Source: Exophiala sp. HKRS030
Lineage: Eukaryota > Ascomycota > Eurotiomycetes > Chaetothyriales > Herpotrichiellaceae
Reading direction: 5' to 3'
Length of the DNA stretch: 64,000 nt
NCBI GenBank assembly: GCA_023897205.1
Contig: JAHWDD010000008.1
Location: 1,364,001-1,428,000, forward strand
This document shows positions 49,956-61,967 of this stretch, in pieces. The notes under the pieces are model-generated. The model was not told where the DNA came from. It ran no database searches and was given only the letters and a program-made list of their open reading frames with translations. Positions within the stretch are counted from its first letter, which is position 1. Every line of letters starts with the position of its first letter. The position numbers and the translations under genes were made by a program.

Positions 49956-51207
49956 ATGAAAGATGTCAAGTGTAGGCTCAGCGAGGCATTTGCTGGGTAG
50001 ACTCAACTAACTGGGAGGACAGCATGGAATTCCTCGATCAAGTACTCGTGAAGAACGATCAGCCGAATCACGGCAGAAAGAATTGAAAGAAATCGACAAA
50101 TATAAGCAGCTTGTGGCAGAAGTCAATGAGAAGGTCTTGAGCAGGTTTCTCCCCAGTCATGGATTCCATGCTAACGCTGGCGAAGGTCAAAGCGAAGGAG
50201 TTTACGCCTGCCTTACTTCAACAGACGGCCGAAGTGCTCAAAAAGAACCCTGAATACTACACAGTCTGGAATCACCGCCGACGCATATATGTCAACGAAT
50301 TCCAAGACCTCGAGAACGAAGTCGGCTCCGGCAAGATCAACGAGGACACCAGGATCAGTAACGTGCTCGATATCATACAACTGGATTTGCAATTCCTGTT
50401 CCCTCTGTTACTCCAATTCCCCAAGTGTTATTGGATATGGAACCATCGACGATGGCTTCTCCAGCAGTCCACGGCACTGCTTCCATCTCCTCAGGCCCGG
50501 AAACTCTGGGAAGAAGAATTAGGTCTGGTTGGGAAAATGTTGAGTCGCGACAGCAGAAATTTCCACGGCTGGGGTTATCGACGCATGGTGGTCAGTAACC
50601 TCGAAAGTCCGGCTCTGCAAGGACAGAGCATGTCCCGATCAGAGCTTGAATATACGAAAAAAATGATTGGCACAAATCTTTCCAATTTCTCTGCCTGGCA
50701 CAATCGGACAAAAGTCCTCTTGAAAATTTTGGCCGAGGAACATGCTAGCGACGAAGACAGACGGCAGATGCTAGATGATGGTAGGACACTCGGGCCATGT
50801 TAAGGATTTGAAGCTTACTGACCGTCATAGAGCTTGAATTGATTCACAAAGCCTTGTTCGACCCCTTTGACCAATCGTTATGGTTCTACCACCAGAACCT
50901 GATGTGTACCTTTGACCCTGAACAAGCAGCAAAAAGCATGGCACCAAATTTGACCACCGACGAACGCTTGAAGTATATCGCTTCTGAGAGGGAATACATC
51001 GAAGAGGTGCTAGAAGACGCCGAAGACTGCCAATGGGCCTACAAAGCTCTGATTGAATGCGCATTATTGGAAGCTAAGCTGAACAAGAGTCTTGGACACG
51101 ACGACAAACTGAAGGTGCTGGGGTGGTTGAATGAGCTCAAATCGTGTGACCCTCTACGACGCGGTCGGTGGCTAGACATGGAACAGGCTCTGGTGACAAG
51201 CGCATAA
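49956..51207 (+). CDS. BET4: Rab geranylgeranyltransferase alpha subunit
   Basis: Proposed exons are 49956-49964, 50023-50133, 50186-50780 and 50831-51207 (363 residues). The last intron (GGTAGGAC...CATAG) is secure. The first two are less so: exon 2 is fixed by HGIPRSSTREERSAESR and by VNEK/VKAKEFTPALL matching family spacing, but their donors (GTCAAG, GTCTTG) are weak; an alternative start at 49963 would give MSRQHGIPR. Prenyltransferase alpha repeats are evident: NPEYYTVWNHRRRIY, FPKCYWIWNHRRWLL, RNFHGWGYRRMVV, NFSAWHNRTKVL and LWFYHQNLM. There are no leucine-rich repeats, as in yeast Bet4. With Bet2 and the Rab escort protein it attaches geranylgeranyl groups to Rab GTPases. It could be confused with farnesyltransferase alpha (Ram2), but the N-terminal HGxPR start favours Bet4. 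Confidence 0.85.
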
Positions 51208-52478
51208 CAACCTCAATTTAGGAATTGGATAAGTCCAGCTACGGTAATTAGCAGTGAAATAGGGTGTGTGTGTGGACGGATCAAAAGGGCAAGGCTATCA
51301 AGAGAGCTAGCGAAAGAATCGTTGAAGGATGCTTTCGATCGGAATCGCGCCGAAGTCAGTAGCCCTGTCAGATCCAGGAGACACGGGCGTAGCGAAATGA
51401 GACAATGAGCCCGGATGGGGAACTGGACATGGTAGATACAGACATGATCTGGCCCGTTTCTGTGAATATTCCATGGCGATGGGAAATACATGCTGCACCG
51501 CGTCTTCACCGTTGTTATCGTACTCCGTACCTATGTAGATTGGTGCGGAAATGACATTGCGATTGAGTTGCTGGCACTTCTGACCCAGATGCATGGGAGA
51601 TGAATTTACGTATATAGCATGGGGTCCATGGCCGTACAGAATGCAGAGTGAGGCCCATATCTTCGCCTATCCTCTTCCGCTGACAGGGCTAAGAATTGAC
51701 AGGTGGAATCAGCGTCTCCTGCACGGACAGGGCAGATAATCCGGTCGGGTCAGGGATCGATAGGGTGGTGATACAGGGTTCTCGAGATGCATATGCCGGA
51801 TTTTGGCAGGGCGAGAGACAGGAGGGAAAAGACACATTGTCCTGATGTCTCCTGCGCGAGTAAACGGTAGATGCACATATGCTTGTAGTTGTCGACAGGG
51901 CTCTTCAAGGGCTTCAAGGGATGATCACGGCCACAGATTTTCGGCTTTGGCATTGTTGATTGATGGAGTTTCTTCCTGCGCTGAAACAGTCAGTGCTAAA
52001 ACGGCCCCTAAACCAAAAGGGGAATTGCTGCTGCACGTCCGCGTCCAGTGCCTAAAAGGCCCTAAAGAAAAAGTGCGAGGGCCTGGCAAGTGTGTCTCGT
52101 ATACCTATTAACAAATTGATGCATTCGATTCACATCCAAGTACGTACTCCCCAACAACAACCCTCTGTTGGACACACTCAACCAACTCACCAAGTCACGG
52201 TCAAGTCCCTCATTCATCCAGGGCATCTCCACGAGCTTCACAACTTCCTCCTACACTTCAGACCCTCACTTGACGACCATCCTTCGTTTGAACCCCTTCG
52301 TCTTTCCTTCCGCACTCCGCAGGTCCTGTTGCGCGTTCGTCAACACAGCAGCCATACCTCAACAGCATCATTCTCCTACGATAAATCACACCTCCTCTGA
52401 TCTCATTGCAGGCGTGTGCAGAATTACTCGTTGATGATGGTATAATCCGGACCTCCCCCCTTGTTGAACTGTACCAAA
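51208..52478. other. Intergenic, BET4 to TBC gene
   Basis: About 1.27 kb. No gene supported. One palindromic TACTCCGTAC at 51521. The last 350 bp are CT-rich (CTCAACCAACTCACC-type) and probably form the promoter and leader of the TBC gene. Confidence 0.45.
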
Positions 52479-55274
52479 ATGGAGCCACCAGAGCCGGCAC
52501 AGCAGAACGGAGGAAATTCTGACGTGGAAGAGGTACACAAGAAACAGCCGCCTCCTATATACGTTCGTTTTCTCTGACAAGATGTAGAAGTTTGAAGATG
52601 CTACCGACGTGAACGAGGAGTCTAAACCAGACGCCTCTCCAGAAGATCATTCTCCGTCCGTTCCCAGTAGCCCTACCGAACCGCAGCCGGCTTCTGAGCC
52701 TCAACCGCCCCCATCGTCACAATCTGAAACTGGATCAAACAATCGAGACAGTGCGCAGAGCTCGGAGTCGGAAGTACCAACGAAACAAACAGATGGCACC
52801 CCAGCCGACAGTCCAAGTTCCGCACATCCCTCTGAGGTTCAGGCTGTCCCTTCCCTCAAGGCCCCAGAAGAGGCGGCCGACCAAGCGAATCAGCCAGAAA
52901 AAACAGATCCTCCTAAACCTCCTGCTCGTCCCTCTAGATTTCAGGGATTCTCAGCTTCTCTGCCCTCTGTGTCGTGGGGTGCGCCTCCCAACAGAAAAGC
53001 TTCAGACGCACGAGCGCCGTCGCCGCAGCCGCCGCCGCCACCACCACCTGCTCAAACCTCATCCTTTGGCCGTAAAGTTACAACCCCTTTTGGCTGGTTA
53101 AGCCGAGCCACCTCCACGCCCAAGGAAACTCGTTCGCCTCCTTTATCATCAAAAGCACAAGTCGACGCTCGCCGGAATACTACTGCATCTGGGTCGACTC
53201 TCGGCAGCAATCCAGATCTGATGTTGAAAACTCTAGAAGATGCACAAGATGGATCAAATGGTCCCAAACAGCCGTCGAGAGCCTCCTTGAGGGAGCAGTT
53301 CAAGATGTTGCGGCTTCGGGAAGAGGCAGGCATAACTAGCCTGGAAGGTACGGACAATGCGGAGGGTGGTGCGATAGCCGGACTAATAGGACGATCAACG
53401 AGCCTGGGGGTCGGCATTGCGACACCAGGCACTATCGGTCAGGATGAGGCAGTGGTTACGACACCAGTCATGTCACCATCATCACCAATGACGGAATCAA
53501 TACCCATAAATCCCAGCCTGGCTCAAGGCACTGTCGCAGGAGTCGCAGCAGCAGCGGCAGATACAGCGACACCTATTGACTGGGACTTCTGGCAAAATGT
53601 TGTCAATGAAGGGCCCCAGGCTGTCGCCAAAACGAGTCCCGATGAATTCACGCAGGCTATCACCGGTGGAATTCCACAAACCATCCGACCAGTCATATGG
53701 CAAGTTCTGGCTGGCAGTAAAAACGAAGAGCTTGAAGCTGTCTATTGGGATTTACGGAATCGTGGGACAAACGCTGAAGTGAAGGAAGCACCCCCCAAAT
53801 CACCTTTACTCAACGGCCACCACGTCAATGGCAGTGTGAAGGAGAAGGAATCTGTCGCGTCATCACGGTCTTCAATTCGATCGGATCATTCGACACCGGC
53901 TACTAGTGCTACTGTCGGATTGGCTTCTCCTTCACCCTCCCAAGAACAGACCGACCCAATGGTTGCTGCAAGGCTCCAGACTCAACTAGCGGCCGAGAAG
54001 GCCAAGAAGGCCAAAGAAGATTCGGCAGCGCTGGCCAAGCTTGAGAAGATGATAAAGCGAGACATGGGCTCAAGAACCTCATATTCAAAGTATGTGGCAG
54101 CAGCGGGCTTACAAGACGGTCTTTTCCATGTGTGTCGAGCATATGCGCTCTTCGATGATGCGGTGGGCTATCCTCAAGGCATGAACTTCGTCGTTATGCC
54201 TTTGCTCTTTACCATGCCCGAAGAAGAGGCTTTTTGTCTTCTGGTTCGGCTGATGAACAAATATCAACTGCGGGACCTTTTTATTCAGGACATGCCGGGT
54301 CTACACCTTCATCTTTACCAATTCGAAAGATTATTAGAGGACCTGGAACCAGCCTTATACTGTCATCTCAACCGGCGAGGCGTCAATCCAAAGTTATACG
54401 CAACACAATGGTTTTTGACTTTGTTTGCGTACCGATTCCCCTTACAACTCGTCATGCGTGTTTTCGACTTGATACTGTGTGAAGGCCTTGAAGGCGCGAT
54501 ACTCAAGTTTGGTATGGCGGTTATACAACGCAACGTCCAAACACTTTTGGCCATGAACGACATGCAAGCGTTGACCAACTTTCTCAAAGAAAAATTGTTC
54601 GACGTATACACCGACGCAACACCGTCATCAAAGTCGATATTGGAGTCTGGGTTTTTCGGCAGTTCAGGTGGTTCGGATACCGAAGTGTATCGAGCAGATT
54701 TGCTCGTTCAAGATGCTTGTGCTGTCAAGCTCACTCCTGAGATGCTCGCTCGATATCGCGAGGAATACGAAACCACAACAAAAGCCGATAGAGCCCGTGA
54801 GACCGAGCTCGAGAATCTCAGAACTGATTGCGCCACCAAGGCTTCTCAAATTCGATCTCTGGAGACGCGGGCCGAAAAATCAGACGCCGAACACGTCGAG
54901 CTTGCAAATGAGCTAGTCAGGCTCAAGGTCGAAAATGGCGACCTTTTGGACCGGAATGAAAGTTTGACTGGACAGGTGGAGGAACTGAAAAAGGTGGCTC
55001 AGACCGAGGCCGCCAATGTCGAAGAGAGAATGAGAGCCGGCACCGAACAAGTCATGCAACGCAACATTGAAGTACAGAATCAGAACCGTCACATGGAAGA
55101 GCAAATGGCCGAGATGGAAAAAGAGCTTGTGGAGATGAAGATGAAGTATGCTGAGGTGAGTTTAGGATATTGTTTTCTGGCGACGGGCTCGTGCTAACGT
55201 CTGATTTACAGCTTAACGGTGAACACGAAGGGCTCAAGCAGAAATGGAACGACTTGAAGCGAGCTCTTGAATGA
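52479..55274 (+). CDS. GYP5: TBC-domain Rab GTPase-activating protein, Gyp5-like
   Basis: Exons 52479-52532, 52588-55155 and 55212-55274 (donors GTACAC and GTGAGT, acceptors ATGTAG and TTACAG, all phase 0) give 894 residues. The N-terminal 350 residues are disordered, Ser/Pro-rich, with a proline run near residue 165. The TBC domain (about 369-695) has RPVIWQVLAGSK, the arginine-finger helix IKRDMGSRTSYSKY, the glutamine-finger YPQGMNFV and the C-terminal FPLQLVMRVFDLILCEGLEG. A coiled coil (about 745-894) follows, continued by the tiny last exon (LNGEHEGLKQKWNDLKRALE). Gyp5/Gyl1 act on Ypt1 and Sec4 in secretion and polarity. The arginine motif spacing (D-MGS-R) is that of this subfamily rather than the canonical IxxDxxR. 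Confidence 0.88.
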
Positions 55275-56276
55275 TTTTCCCTTTTCCTACCCAACACACT
55301 GTAAACATGGCTTCCGGCTTCTTGATGACCATCAACAGTACTATTGTCTGACTGGACTACATTCCTCAGGTCTCTTTGTGTACATCTATCTTCTAGGGCA
55401 GTTAACTGACCTTCCGGTTCTGACGTTCGGCTTTGTGACAACGCGGGATGGCTTGTATATGAGAAGCCTGTGTCGGTGGACTTGTATTTCGTGGTTCTTG
55501 ACGTGACAAGACGACGGACTCGCCGGCGTTGATGGCCAATCTGGCGTCCCAATCTGGCGTACGGGGTGGGATGGAACTGGTTCGAAATGAAGCCGCGTGT
55601 CAAAGACGTGGGCATGTTTTTTTTAATTGTGCAGTGGTTTCCCACCACACGGCCAAAGGGGTGTTGGTTGGGCAAGGATTGTATCGTATCGTATTGATAC
55701 ACGGCTTTTGACGGACGACACTTCGAAAATAGATAAAAGAGATACCACCTACGTGATATGACATATGGGGGTTTTTTGTTATTTCCCATCAACGGAAACG
55801 AAGAACATGGGTAGTTCCGAGTATATCGACACGGTGTTTCTCATGCCTTTGCAGAGGGGGCTTGTTTGAGTTTGATTGATACTCCGTAGGTAACGTAGGC
55901 GGGAAGCTGACGGGCGATGCCCTGGAGATTCGCCATCAGGCTTCTTGTTGTTCGCGGGCACTGTATCCTGTACATGTTTCAGACTCTCGTGGTGGCGAAG
56001 GGAAAAGAGGTAGTACTGTGTATAGGAGGTAGTGAGGTACAGCAGGTACGTCGGGGGTTAGGGATGGAGTGCTGCAAATGAACAAGCCACACAAGATGCG
56101 AGAGAGGCCATCACTTGTACGTAACACTTTGTCCGGTGTGTCTCTAGGTAGCAGTGCAAGTCTTTTCATTTCTACTCTACCTGTCTCCCTGGGCACTCGC
56201 CTCCCGGGACCGCCCCTGTGTACGTATATGTGTATATATACTCCGTATATAGGAACCACGAGATCATTTTCGGTTT
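55275..56276. other. Convergent intergenic region
   Basis: About 1 kb between two convergent genes. Contains T8 near 55619 and ACTCCGTA copies near 55881 and 56238. No gene seen. Confidence 0.45.
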
Positions 56277-58220
56277 CTACAACCTCACTTTCCCGGCCTT
56301 GAGATCCTCCCACTCTTTCGGACCGTACTCGACGTACCTGTCACCACCCGGAGGGAGCCAAAACATGCGGTCGTCGGGACTGGACTGGCGGATCTTGTCG
56401 ACGTCGACGCCCTCGGCGCGCAGCCTGCCCTTTTGCAGCTTCATGGTCCCCGTGTACTCGAGCTGCGGGACGACGCGCAGGAAGATGGGCACGGCGTAGC
56501 GCGGGAGCACCTTGATGGCGTACGCGGCCAGGGCGGCCAGGTCGAGGGCGTCGGCCGCGACGCCCTGCGCGGGGACGATGGCGGCACAGCCGGCGCGGCC
56601 GTCGGTGCGAGGGACCATGACGCCGTAGACGTTGGCCTCGGCGATCTGGTCGGAGCGGCCCAGCACGTCCGAGACCTCGTTGGTCGACACGTTCTCGCTC
56701 TTCCACCGGAACGTGTCGCCGAGCCGGTCGACAAAGTAGACGCGGCCGTGCGGGTCCTGCCTCATCATGTCGCCGCTGCGGAACCACCAGTCGCCCTTGC
56801 CGAAGACGTCGCGGAGCTGCCTCTTTTCCCACGCCCCGTCGTTCTTGTAGTACGTCGTGAACGACGCCGTCGTCGGGTCGATCCGGTGCAGCACCTCGCC
56901 CGGCTCGTCGACCCCGACCTCGACCGCGAAGCCGTTCCCGTCGCGCACCACCTCGCCCGAGTCGACGTCCATGCGGACGCGCTTCTCGTTGGCGCCGTTC
57001 CAGTACCGCCAGAGGGGCCCGCGGATGGCGAGTGCGTTGCGGCCGAACTCGCCGCGGTTCTCGTTGAAACACGCCCCGAGCCCGTCGGTGGCCGCGTAGA
57101 GTTCGTTGATCGTCTCGATGCCGAACCGCTCGCGAAACACTTCCCACACGTCGGGCCGCATGCCGTTGCCCCATGCCTTTCTGACATTGTGTTGGCGGTC
57201 GAGAGGCGACGGCGGCGCGTTCACCAGGTACCGACACAGTTCCCCGACATACTGTAGTATGTCCGCGCCCGAGGACCGCACTTCGGGCCAGAATGTCCTG
57301 TGACTGAACTTTCGCGACAGGACGACGCAGGAGCCGGCGTAGATGCTCGGTGTCATGCACAGCCCGTGGGCGGCCCCGTGGTACAGGGGCAGGCAGGTGT
57401 ACATTCGGTTTTTGGGCTTGAGTCTGAGGTACAGTGCGACACTGCGTGCGGTGTTGAGTTCACGGCCTCGTCGCATCACGACGCCCTTGGGCAGACCTGT
57501 CGTGCCCGAGGTGTAGATCAAGCTTGTTGTCTCGTCGGGTTTGGCGCCCTGCTGGCGAGATCTGGGCAACGGAGTTTTGTCGGGTAGTGAAGAAATGGAG
57601 TCCGCGTCGTAGTAGATCGTCTTGATGTTGGCCGAAGAGAGTTCGGCCTCGCAGGGCTGTACAAGAGGCTGGGTTGCTCGATCGGCGAGAAGATACCGTG
57701 CATCGGAGAGTTTGACCGAATGTGTGAGAGGAGCAGATGTGAGGTTGCAGTTTATGAAGGCTGGACACGCCCGGATGGCCTCCAAAGCGAACCACAGAAG
57801 TAGGTATTCGGGGCTGTTGCCGCCATCTAGACCCACGATCTCCTGAGGTTGTATGTCCAAATCTTTCAACAGCCAGTTTCCCACGCGTTGGAGGTCGTCG
57901 TAGAACTGTTTGTATGTCCATCGTCGGTCTTCGAATATGAGGAAGAGGTTGTTTGCGTTCTTTCCCAGTGCATGGTCCTCAATCAAGTGGTATACGAGCA
58001 ATTTGTTCTGCTTGGTTCTTTGAGTGATGTATTCGATGGCATCTTTGGTCCCTGCCAAAGTGCCCGCCTGGAGGTCGTGTCTGATCAGGTATTTGGCATC
58101 GAGATATGCTGCCGTGGCCAGGCCACCGGCCACAGCTGCCGCAACTGTGGTCACTAGAATCTGAGGGTCAGCAGTCTGTAGAAGTCACCAAAGAAGGGAG
58201 GACTCACGCCCGGGTGCCAT
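56277..58220 (-). CDS. FAT1: Very-long-chain acyl-CoA synthetase / fatty-acid transporter, FAT1-like
   Basis: A 13-bp first exon (58208-58220, MAPG plus one base) is spliced (GTGAGT...TTCTAG) to 56277-58153, giving 629 residues, the usual length. The N-terminus becomes MAPGLTTVAAAVAGGLATAA, a hydrophobic membrane anchor as in FATP proteins. The AMP-binding signature YTSGTTGLPKGVVMRRG is near residue 217, GNGMRPDVWEVFRERFG and ATDGLG follow, and the FATP/VLACS motif FRWKSENVSTNEVSDVLG lies near residue 486. The reaction is ATP-dependent activation of long or very long fatty acids to acyl-CoA at ER, lipid droplets, plasma membrane or peroxisome. The C-terminus ends in KVRL, not a strict PTS1 tripeptide. 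The 3' two-thirds are highly GC-rich, which produces antisense frames up to 274 codons that I reject. Confidence 0.92.
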
Positions 58221-59277
58221 GCTTGCTTCTCAAGGTGTCTGAACAGGGTACGGAAGGATGGAGAGTGCATCAAGGCCATCATGTCTGAGAAGAGCATCAT
58301 CATCTTGGTCAGAGTCCGCAGGTACGTGTACTAGTACCGAGGTAGAAATGCTGAGCTCATATACAATCAGACCCGTGGTCCCGAGTTACGTCGGCTAAGA
58401 TGTGCTCACTCGCCTCTCCTCGCAAGTAAATGGCCAAGTGGGTGAAATGCGGAGGGGAAAGGCGTGGAGCATGGACACTCCGTATCAAGAGAGAGATTCA
58501 GGGTATCAGGCCTGTACATAACATACGTACCTCGTACTCGTACACAACAACCAGGAGGAGGGTGAGAGCGGAGAAATTCACTAATCCAAATATAGCATAG
58601 ACCCGGACTTAACACAACCTCGGGCCGGTCAGAGCATCAGATGAAGGTCCATCCGATTCCTACCCCTTTTCGTTCAGCAAGGACAATATCTACACAAGTA
58701 CGGAGTATCTCGCCAAACTGTTCAGCTCGTGATAATGCAAGCGTCATTATTCTTATTTTATTCAAAGGTTTCAAGAGCTCTATCAGCTCTGGATGGACGC
58801 GCGGGGCTGGTGCGCTTTAGTTTCTTCACACATTTCAGTGCACCATACCTAGTATTGGATGCAGCACTTCCTCTTCAGCTCTTCTCCAGTCTCTTCTTCT
58901 TCTCCCGCCTCAGATCAGGATCCAACTCAATCTTCTATCCTTACAAACCACAAAACCCCACAGTCCAGAGCCCTAGTTCCAAAGTCTGGTCTTGATTTGT
59001 TGAGCTCAGCGTCTGGGGTGAGGGTAAGCACTTGAGGTTGGAATGTTGTCAAGGTAAGACATTTGAGTCCCTGTATGTTCAAGAATTAGTTGACGCCATT
59101 GATCGTGGAGTCTCATGTTAAGCACATACCTGTCAGATTGATTTGGTGACTGCATCGTGCCTGGCCTTGGAGGCTTCTAGATCCGGCTAATGCTTCCTGA
59201 TATCCAAGTGGGCATAGTAGCTGTCTTCTCGCAGTTTGAAAAAACACCGATGAGGCATCGTCGTGCCCATGTTTCGT
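58221..59277. other. Intergenic upstream of FAT1-like gene
   Basis: About 1.06 kb. Two ACGGAGTA-type copies (about 58479 and 58699). A CT-rich stretch at 58870-58910. A frame at 58729-58995 has no recognisable content. Confidence 0.4.
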
Positions 59278-60330
59278 TCACATTCTGGGCTTGGCTCCGT
59301 AGCGACTGGTGCCCAGTGGCGGAAACTCCTCAAGATCCAAGGGCTCAGTATAACCGTCACCTTTCAGATGTATGCCGACCTCAACTGACTCCATCATTGG
59401 TGTCACTCCTTCACATTGGCTGAAGATGTCACTCATTGCCTGTTGCTCGCAGTCATCTTCTTTCACGATCATCAAGCCAGGCTGATTCTCTGCGGTCTTC
59501 TTTTGTGCCAGGTCATTCCCAAGGTCGGCAAGATGAAGATAGACCTGACCTTTCTCCTCAAACGCCGGATCCTCATCCATGTTGACGTTGTTGACGTACA
59601 CTTCAGAGGGGGATGGGCCGCTAGTGTACACCGGACCGGTCTGGTCAAGAGGCACTGGAATTAGGAACGATTGATCGTGCCATGCGACGGTAGATTGAGA
59701 TGGCGCGCGAGGCGGTGGCAGGAATCTTCCGACCTTGGTTCGTGCCAACTTGCTTTCCCGATTGTCACCATTCCATTTCAATTCTGCTGGTAGTGGCCAG
59801 TCGGCGACGATGCCCGCATATTCGGCAGACCAAATTGTAGGTACCGCAAGCACAGGACTCATACCATCTGTGAAGATCTTCCCTTGTTCACCGAATTTCG
59901 AGACAATCTTTCGTTGACCCTTGGGTATGTGTTTCCACGCCGAGAGTTGATCTCTTAAGATTCTCGCGTTCTTCTCCCGGTCCTCTGCAGCAAGAGCTGT
60001 GATCTCAGCTTTGTGCTGCGTCCACTCGCTACCATTCTGAGGAAAGATGGTGGATGGGTCACCATTTGGTCTTGCCTGTTGCTTGAAGTGCTCGGGTGCA
60101 ATATGACGGACACGTTGACGAACACGCTCATATTCTTCCTTTTCAAGGATGTGATGGCTCTTCCATGTCTTCGAAGCGGTATGGGATGGCATAACCATAA
60201 GTTGCATTTGAGAGTCTGCGTGGGCTTGTTGATTACCATTGTCCATGTGTATTTGGGCATCAGTACTCTGCTGGGATGGCTTGGTGGTCATTCGACTGCA
60301 GCTGGGCTCCATGATGAGTAGACCTGGCAT
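59278..60330 (-). CDS. Hypothetical protein, polar and mostly disordered
   Basis: Intronless, 350 residues from the first ATG. The N-terminal 50 residues are Gln/Asp/Met-rich; residues about 60-140 form a charged helical segment (KEEYERVRQRVRHIAPEHFK, LAAEDREKNARILRDQLSAW). The middle has conserved-looking aromatic motifs (VPTIWSAEYAGIVADWPLPA, KVGRFLPPPR), and the end carries LDLEEFPPLGTSRYG. I see no signal peptide, membrane segment or catalytic motif. The layout (basic helix, then W- and P-rich short motifs) is like fungal regulatory or RNA-associated proteins, but I cannot name a family. It lies tail-away from CTF8. Confidence 0.65.
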   Translation of the reverse strand: MPGLLIMEPSCSRMTTKPSQQSTDAQIHMDNGNQQAHADSQMQLMVMPSHTASKTWKSHHILEKEEYERVRQRVRHIAPEHFKQQARPNGDPSTIFPQNGSEWTQHKAEITALAAEDREKNARILRDQLSAWKHIPKGQRKIVSKFGEQGKIFTDGMSPVLAVPTIWSAEYAGIVADWPLPAELKWNGDNRESKLARTKVGRFLPPPRAPSQSTVAWHDQSFLIPVPLDQTGPVYTSGPSPSEVYVNNVNMDEDPAFEEKGQVYLHLADLGNDLAQKKTAENQPGLMIVKEDDCEQQAMSDIFSQCEGVTPMMESVEVGIHLKGDGYTEPLDLEEFPPLGTSRYGAKPRM

Positions 60331-61517
60331 TGTGAGCGGCGATGGCTTCCAACTCTAATTTGAGTCTTGGTCGAAGCTTCAGCGGAGGAGATATGGGGAG
60401 AGTCTTGAAGGTAGGAAATAATGAGGAGGCGAAGGAAATATCTACCGTTCGAGACACTAGACACTTGACTGTGTGTGTATGTCCTTTTTGTCCTAGAGGA
60501 TGTGCCTTGACAACACTATCAAGAAGTGAGAGGACAAAAGGACGGTTATTCAACCCCCCCGTATTGAACCTTGGAGTATGAAGTAGTTGCAGGTAGTTGT
60601 AAGAAACTTCGTGTTACACCTGAGGGAATGTCGGGATGCTGCTCAACTGCGAGGAACGATGCTTCTTGTGATTGTCAAGATCAAATCATAATGCTCGTGA
60701 GATATTTCATCAAAGACAGATCCAGATCGGTTTTTCTGAAGTGTTTGAATGCGATTGAATATTGTGTTTTTGTTTTCATACCCTGGCTGCCTTGGGCAAT
60801 ATATCAACGCCCCAGAAAGGGCGTTGGCGGGTGAACCTATTGTCACGGCGATGAATAGGCCGAATGAATCTCTCTTCACTTCTGCAGGCATCAACGATAA
60901 TGTCTCTTGTTAAGATCATTCCGATAGACGGCGCCCTTCCCTCAACACATCAGGTACCGCGCGGCTGGATCGTTGAGGAGAATCTGATTCTTCCGTTTGA
61001 TGGGGGGGAATCGACGGCGAGATCGGCAGGGCAGAACATTCACAGCTCCCGGGACAACATCGGGACGGCTGGCAATGGAAGCCGGGAACTTGAAAAGCCA
61101 AATGTGCACTCTGAGGCCGCGCCTTGCGAATGCACTGGCATCCATCAACAAAGGGTGTTGGGCGGCAGAGAACTTCACCAGACTGAGCACGTCGCCCTGA
61201 AAGGGGCTCACCGTCAATATACTTCACCATGATGATCAATTTACTTGTGATATTAGTCCGCGCGATCGGAGACAGCATAGTGAGGGTGAATGTTGTTGTT
61301 GATTGACAAATTGAAGGTGTTGAATGTTTGGTAAAGGAATGAGACCATGAAACCGGCAAAACAGAGGCATCGGTTGAACTTCGGCGACCGAATTCGGCAT
61401 CGTCATCACTGCTACGGTCGGTTATTCGTGCCGAGATGCAACTTACATCGCGACGCGTCTCACTTGATCCTACAATTCGATCTCTATTGTCTTCAGTTCT
61501 TTGTTACAGCCTCAATC
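60331..61517. other. Intergenic before CTF8, doubtful frames
   Basis: About 1.19 kb. Overlapping frames of 91-147 codons exist on both strands at 60864-61359, including a minus-strand frame with LVKFSAAQHPLLMDASAFAR and a plus-strand frame starting MSLVKIIPIDGALPSTHQVP at 60900. Neither is convincing, and both cannot be real. The rest should contain the CTF8 promoter. Confidence 0.4.
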
Positions 61518-61967
61518 ATGCCTTCTGTACAGCTACGGACAAGGCCACTGCCTGAGGTGAATGGGCCATCGACTGATCCACTTCCAACCCTTCTTCAGAC
61601 GCCTTCTGGACTGGCAATACTCGAAATGCAAGGCACGATTCATGGACCATTCCCTCATGCAGATGAGACAGTCACTGAGGTACAGACTATAGACGTGGGT
61701 CGGCTGGAGTTCCCACTGTACAACACAAAAGAGCCTCTTGAAGGAAAATGGATGAAAAAGGTGTATTTGTATGTCGGCAAGCATCAACGATTGACTGGTG
61801 AGATCAAGAAGTTGGCAAAACCTCTAGCAGTCATCCAGAAAGTCAACCCAGAGGATGAAGTCAATGGCACGCCTACAGCTACCTCTACAAATGAAGACCT
61901 GGAAGTCTTGGAGATAGTCAAGTATAAGCTGCTTTTCAGCGGAAGACCAGAACCCGTTGGCGAATGA
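61518..61967 (+). CDS. CTF8: Chromosome transmission fidelity protein 8
   Basis: Intronless, 149 residues from the ATG at 61518, close to yeast Ctf8 (133). The upstream in-frame ATG at 61347 would add 57 residues without family resemblance, so I reject it. Ctf8 features include LLQTPSGLAILEMQGTIH near residues 21-38, the strand VGRLEFPLY, and KKVYLYVGKHQRLTGEIKKL followed by KPLAVIQK. The C-terminus (LEVLEIVKYKLLFSGRPEP) is the conserved strand that joins Ctf8 to Dcc1 and Ctf18. Together they form the alternative clamp loader Ctf18-RFC, needed for sister-chromatid cohesion and PCNA loading on the leading strand. A short acidic, Thr-rich loop interrupts the last two motifs. Confidence 0.88.
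   Translation: MPSVQLRTRPLPEVNGPSTDPLPTLLQTPSGLAILEMQGTIHGPFPHADETVTEVQTIDVGRLEFPLYNTKEPLEGKWMKKVYLYVGKHQRLTGEIKKLAKPLAVIQKVNPEDEVNGTPTATSTNEDLEVLEIVKYKLLFSGRPEPVGE

Noticed and set aside
56341..57360. Long open frames on both strands (up to 339 codons) inside the FAT1-like gene
   Set aside because: They are Arg/Pro/Ala-rich products of the very GC-rich third codon positions; only the minus-strand frame 56277-58153 has AMP-binding motifs.
60864..61359. Overlapping frames on both strands as a small gene
   Set aside because: They overlap each other, start codons and splice sites are unclear, and no family is recognised.
61347..61517. Upstream start adding 57 residues to CTF8
   Set aside because: The extra residues are unlike Ctf8, and the ATG at 61518 gives the usual family length.
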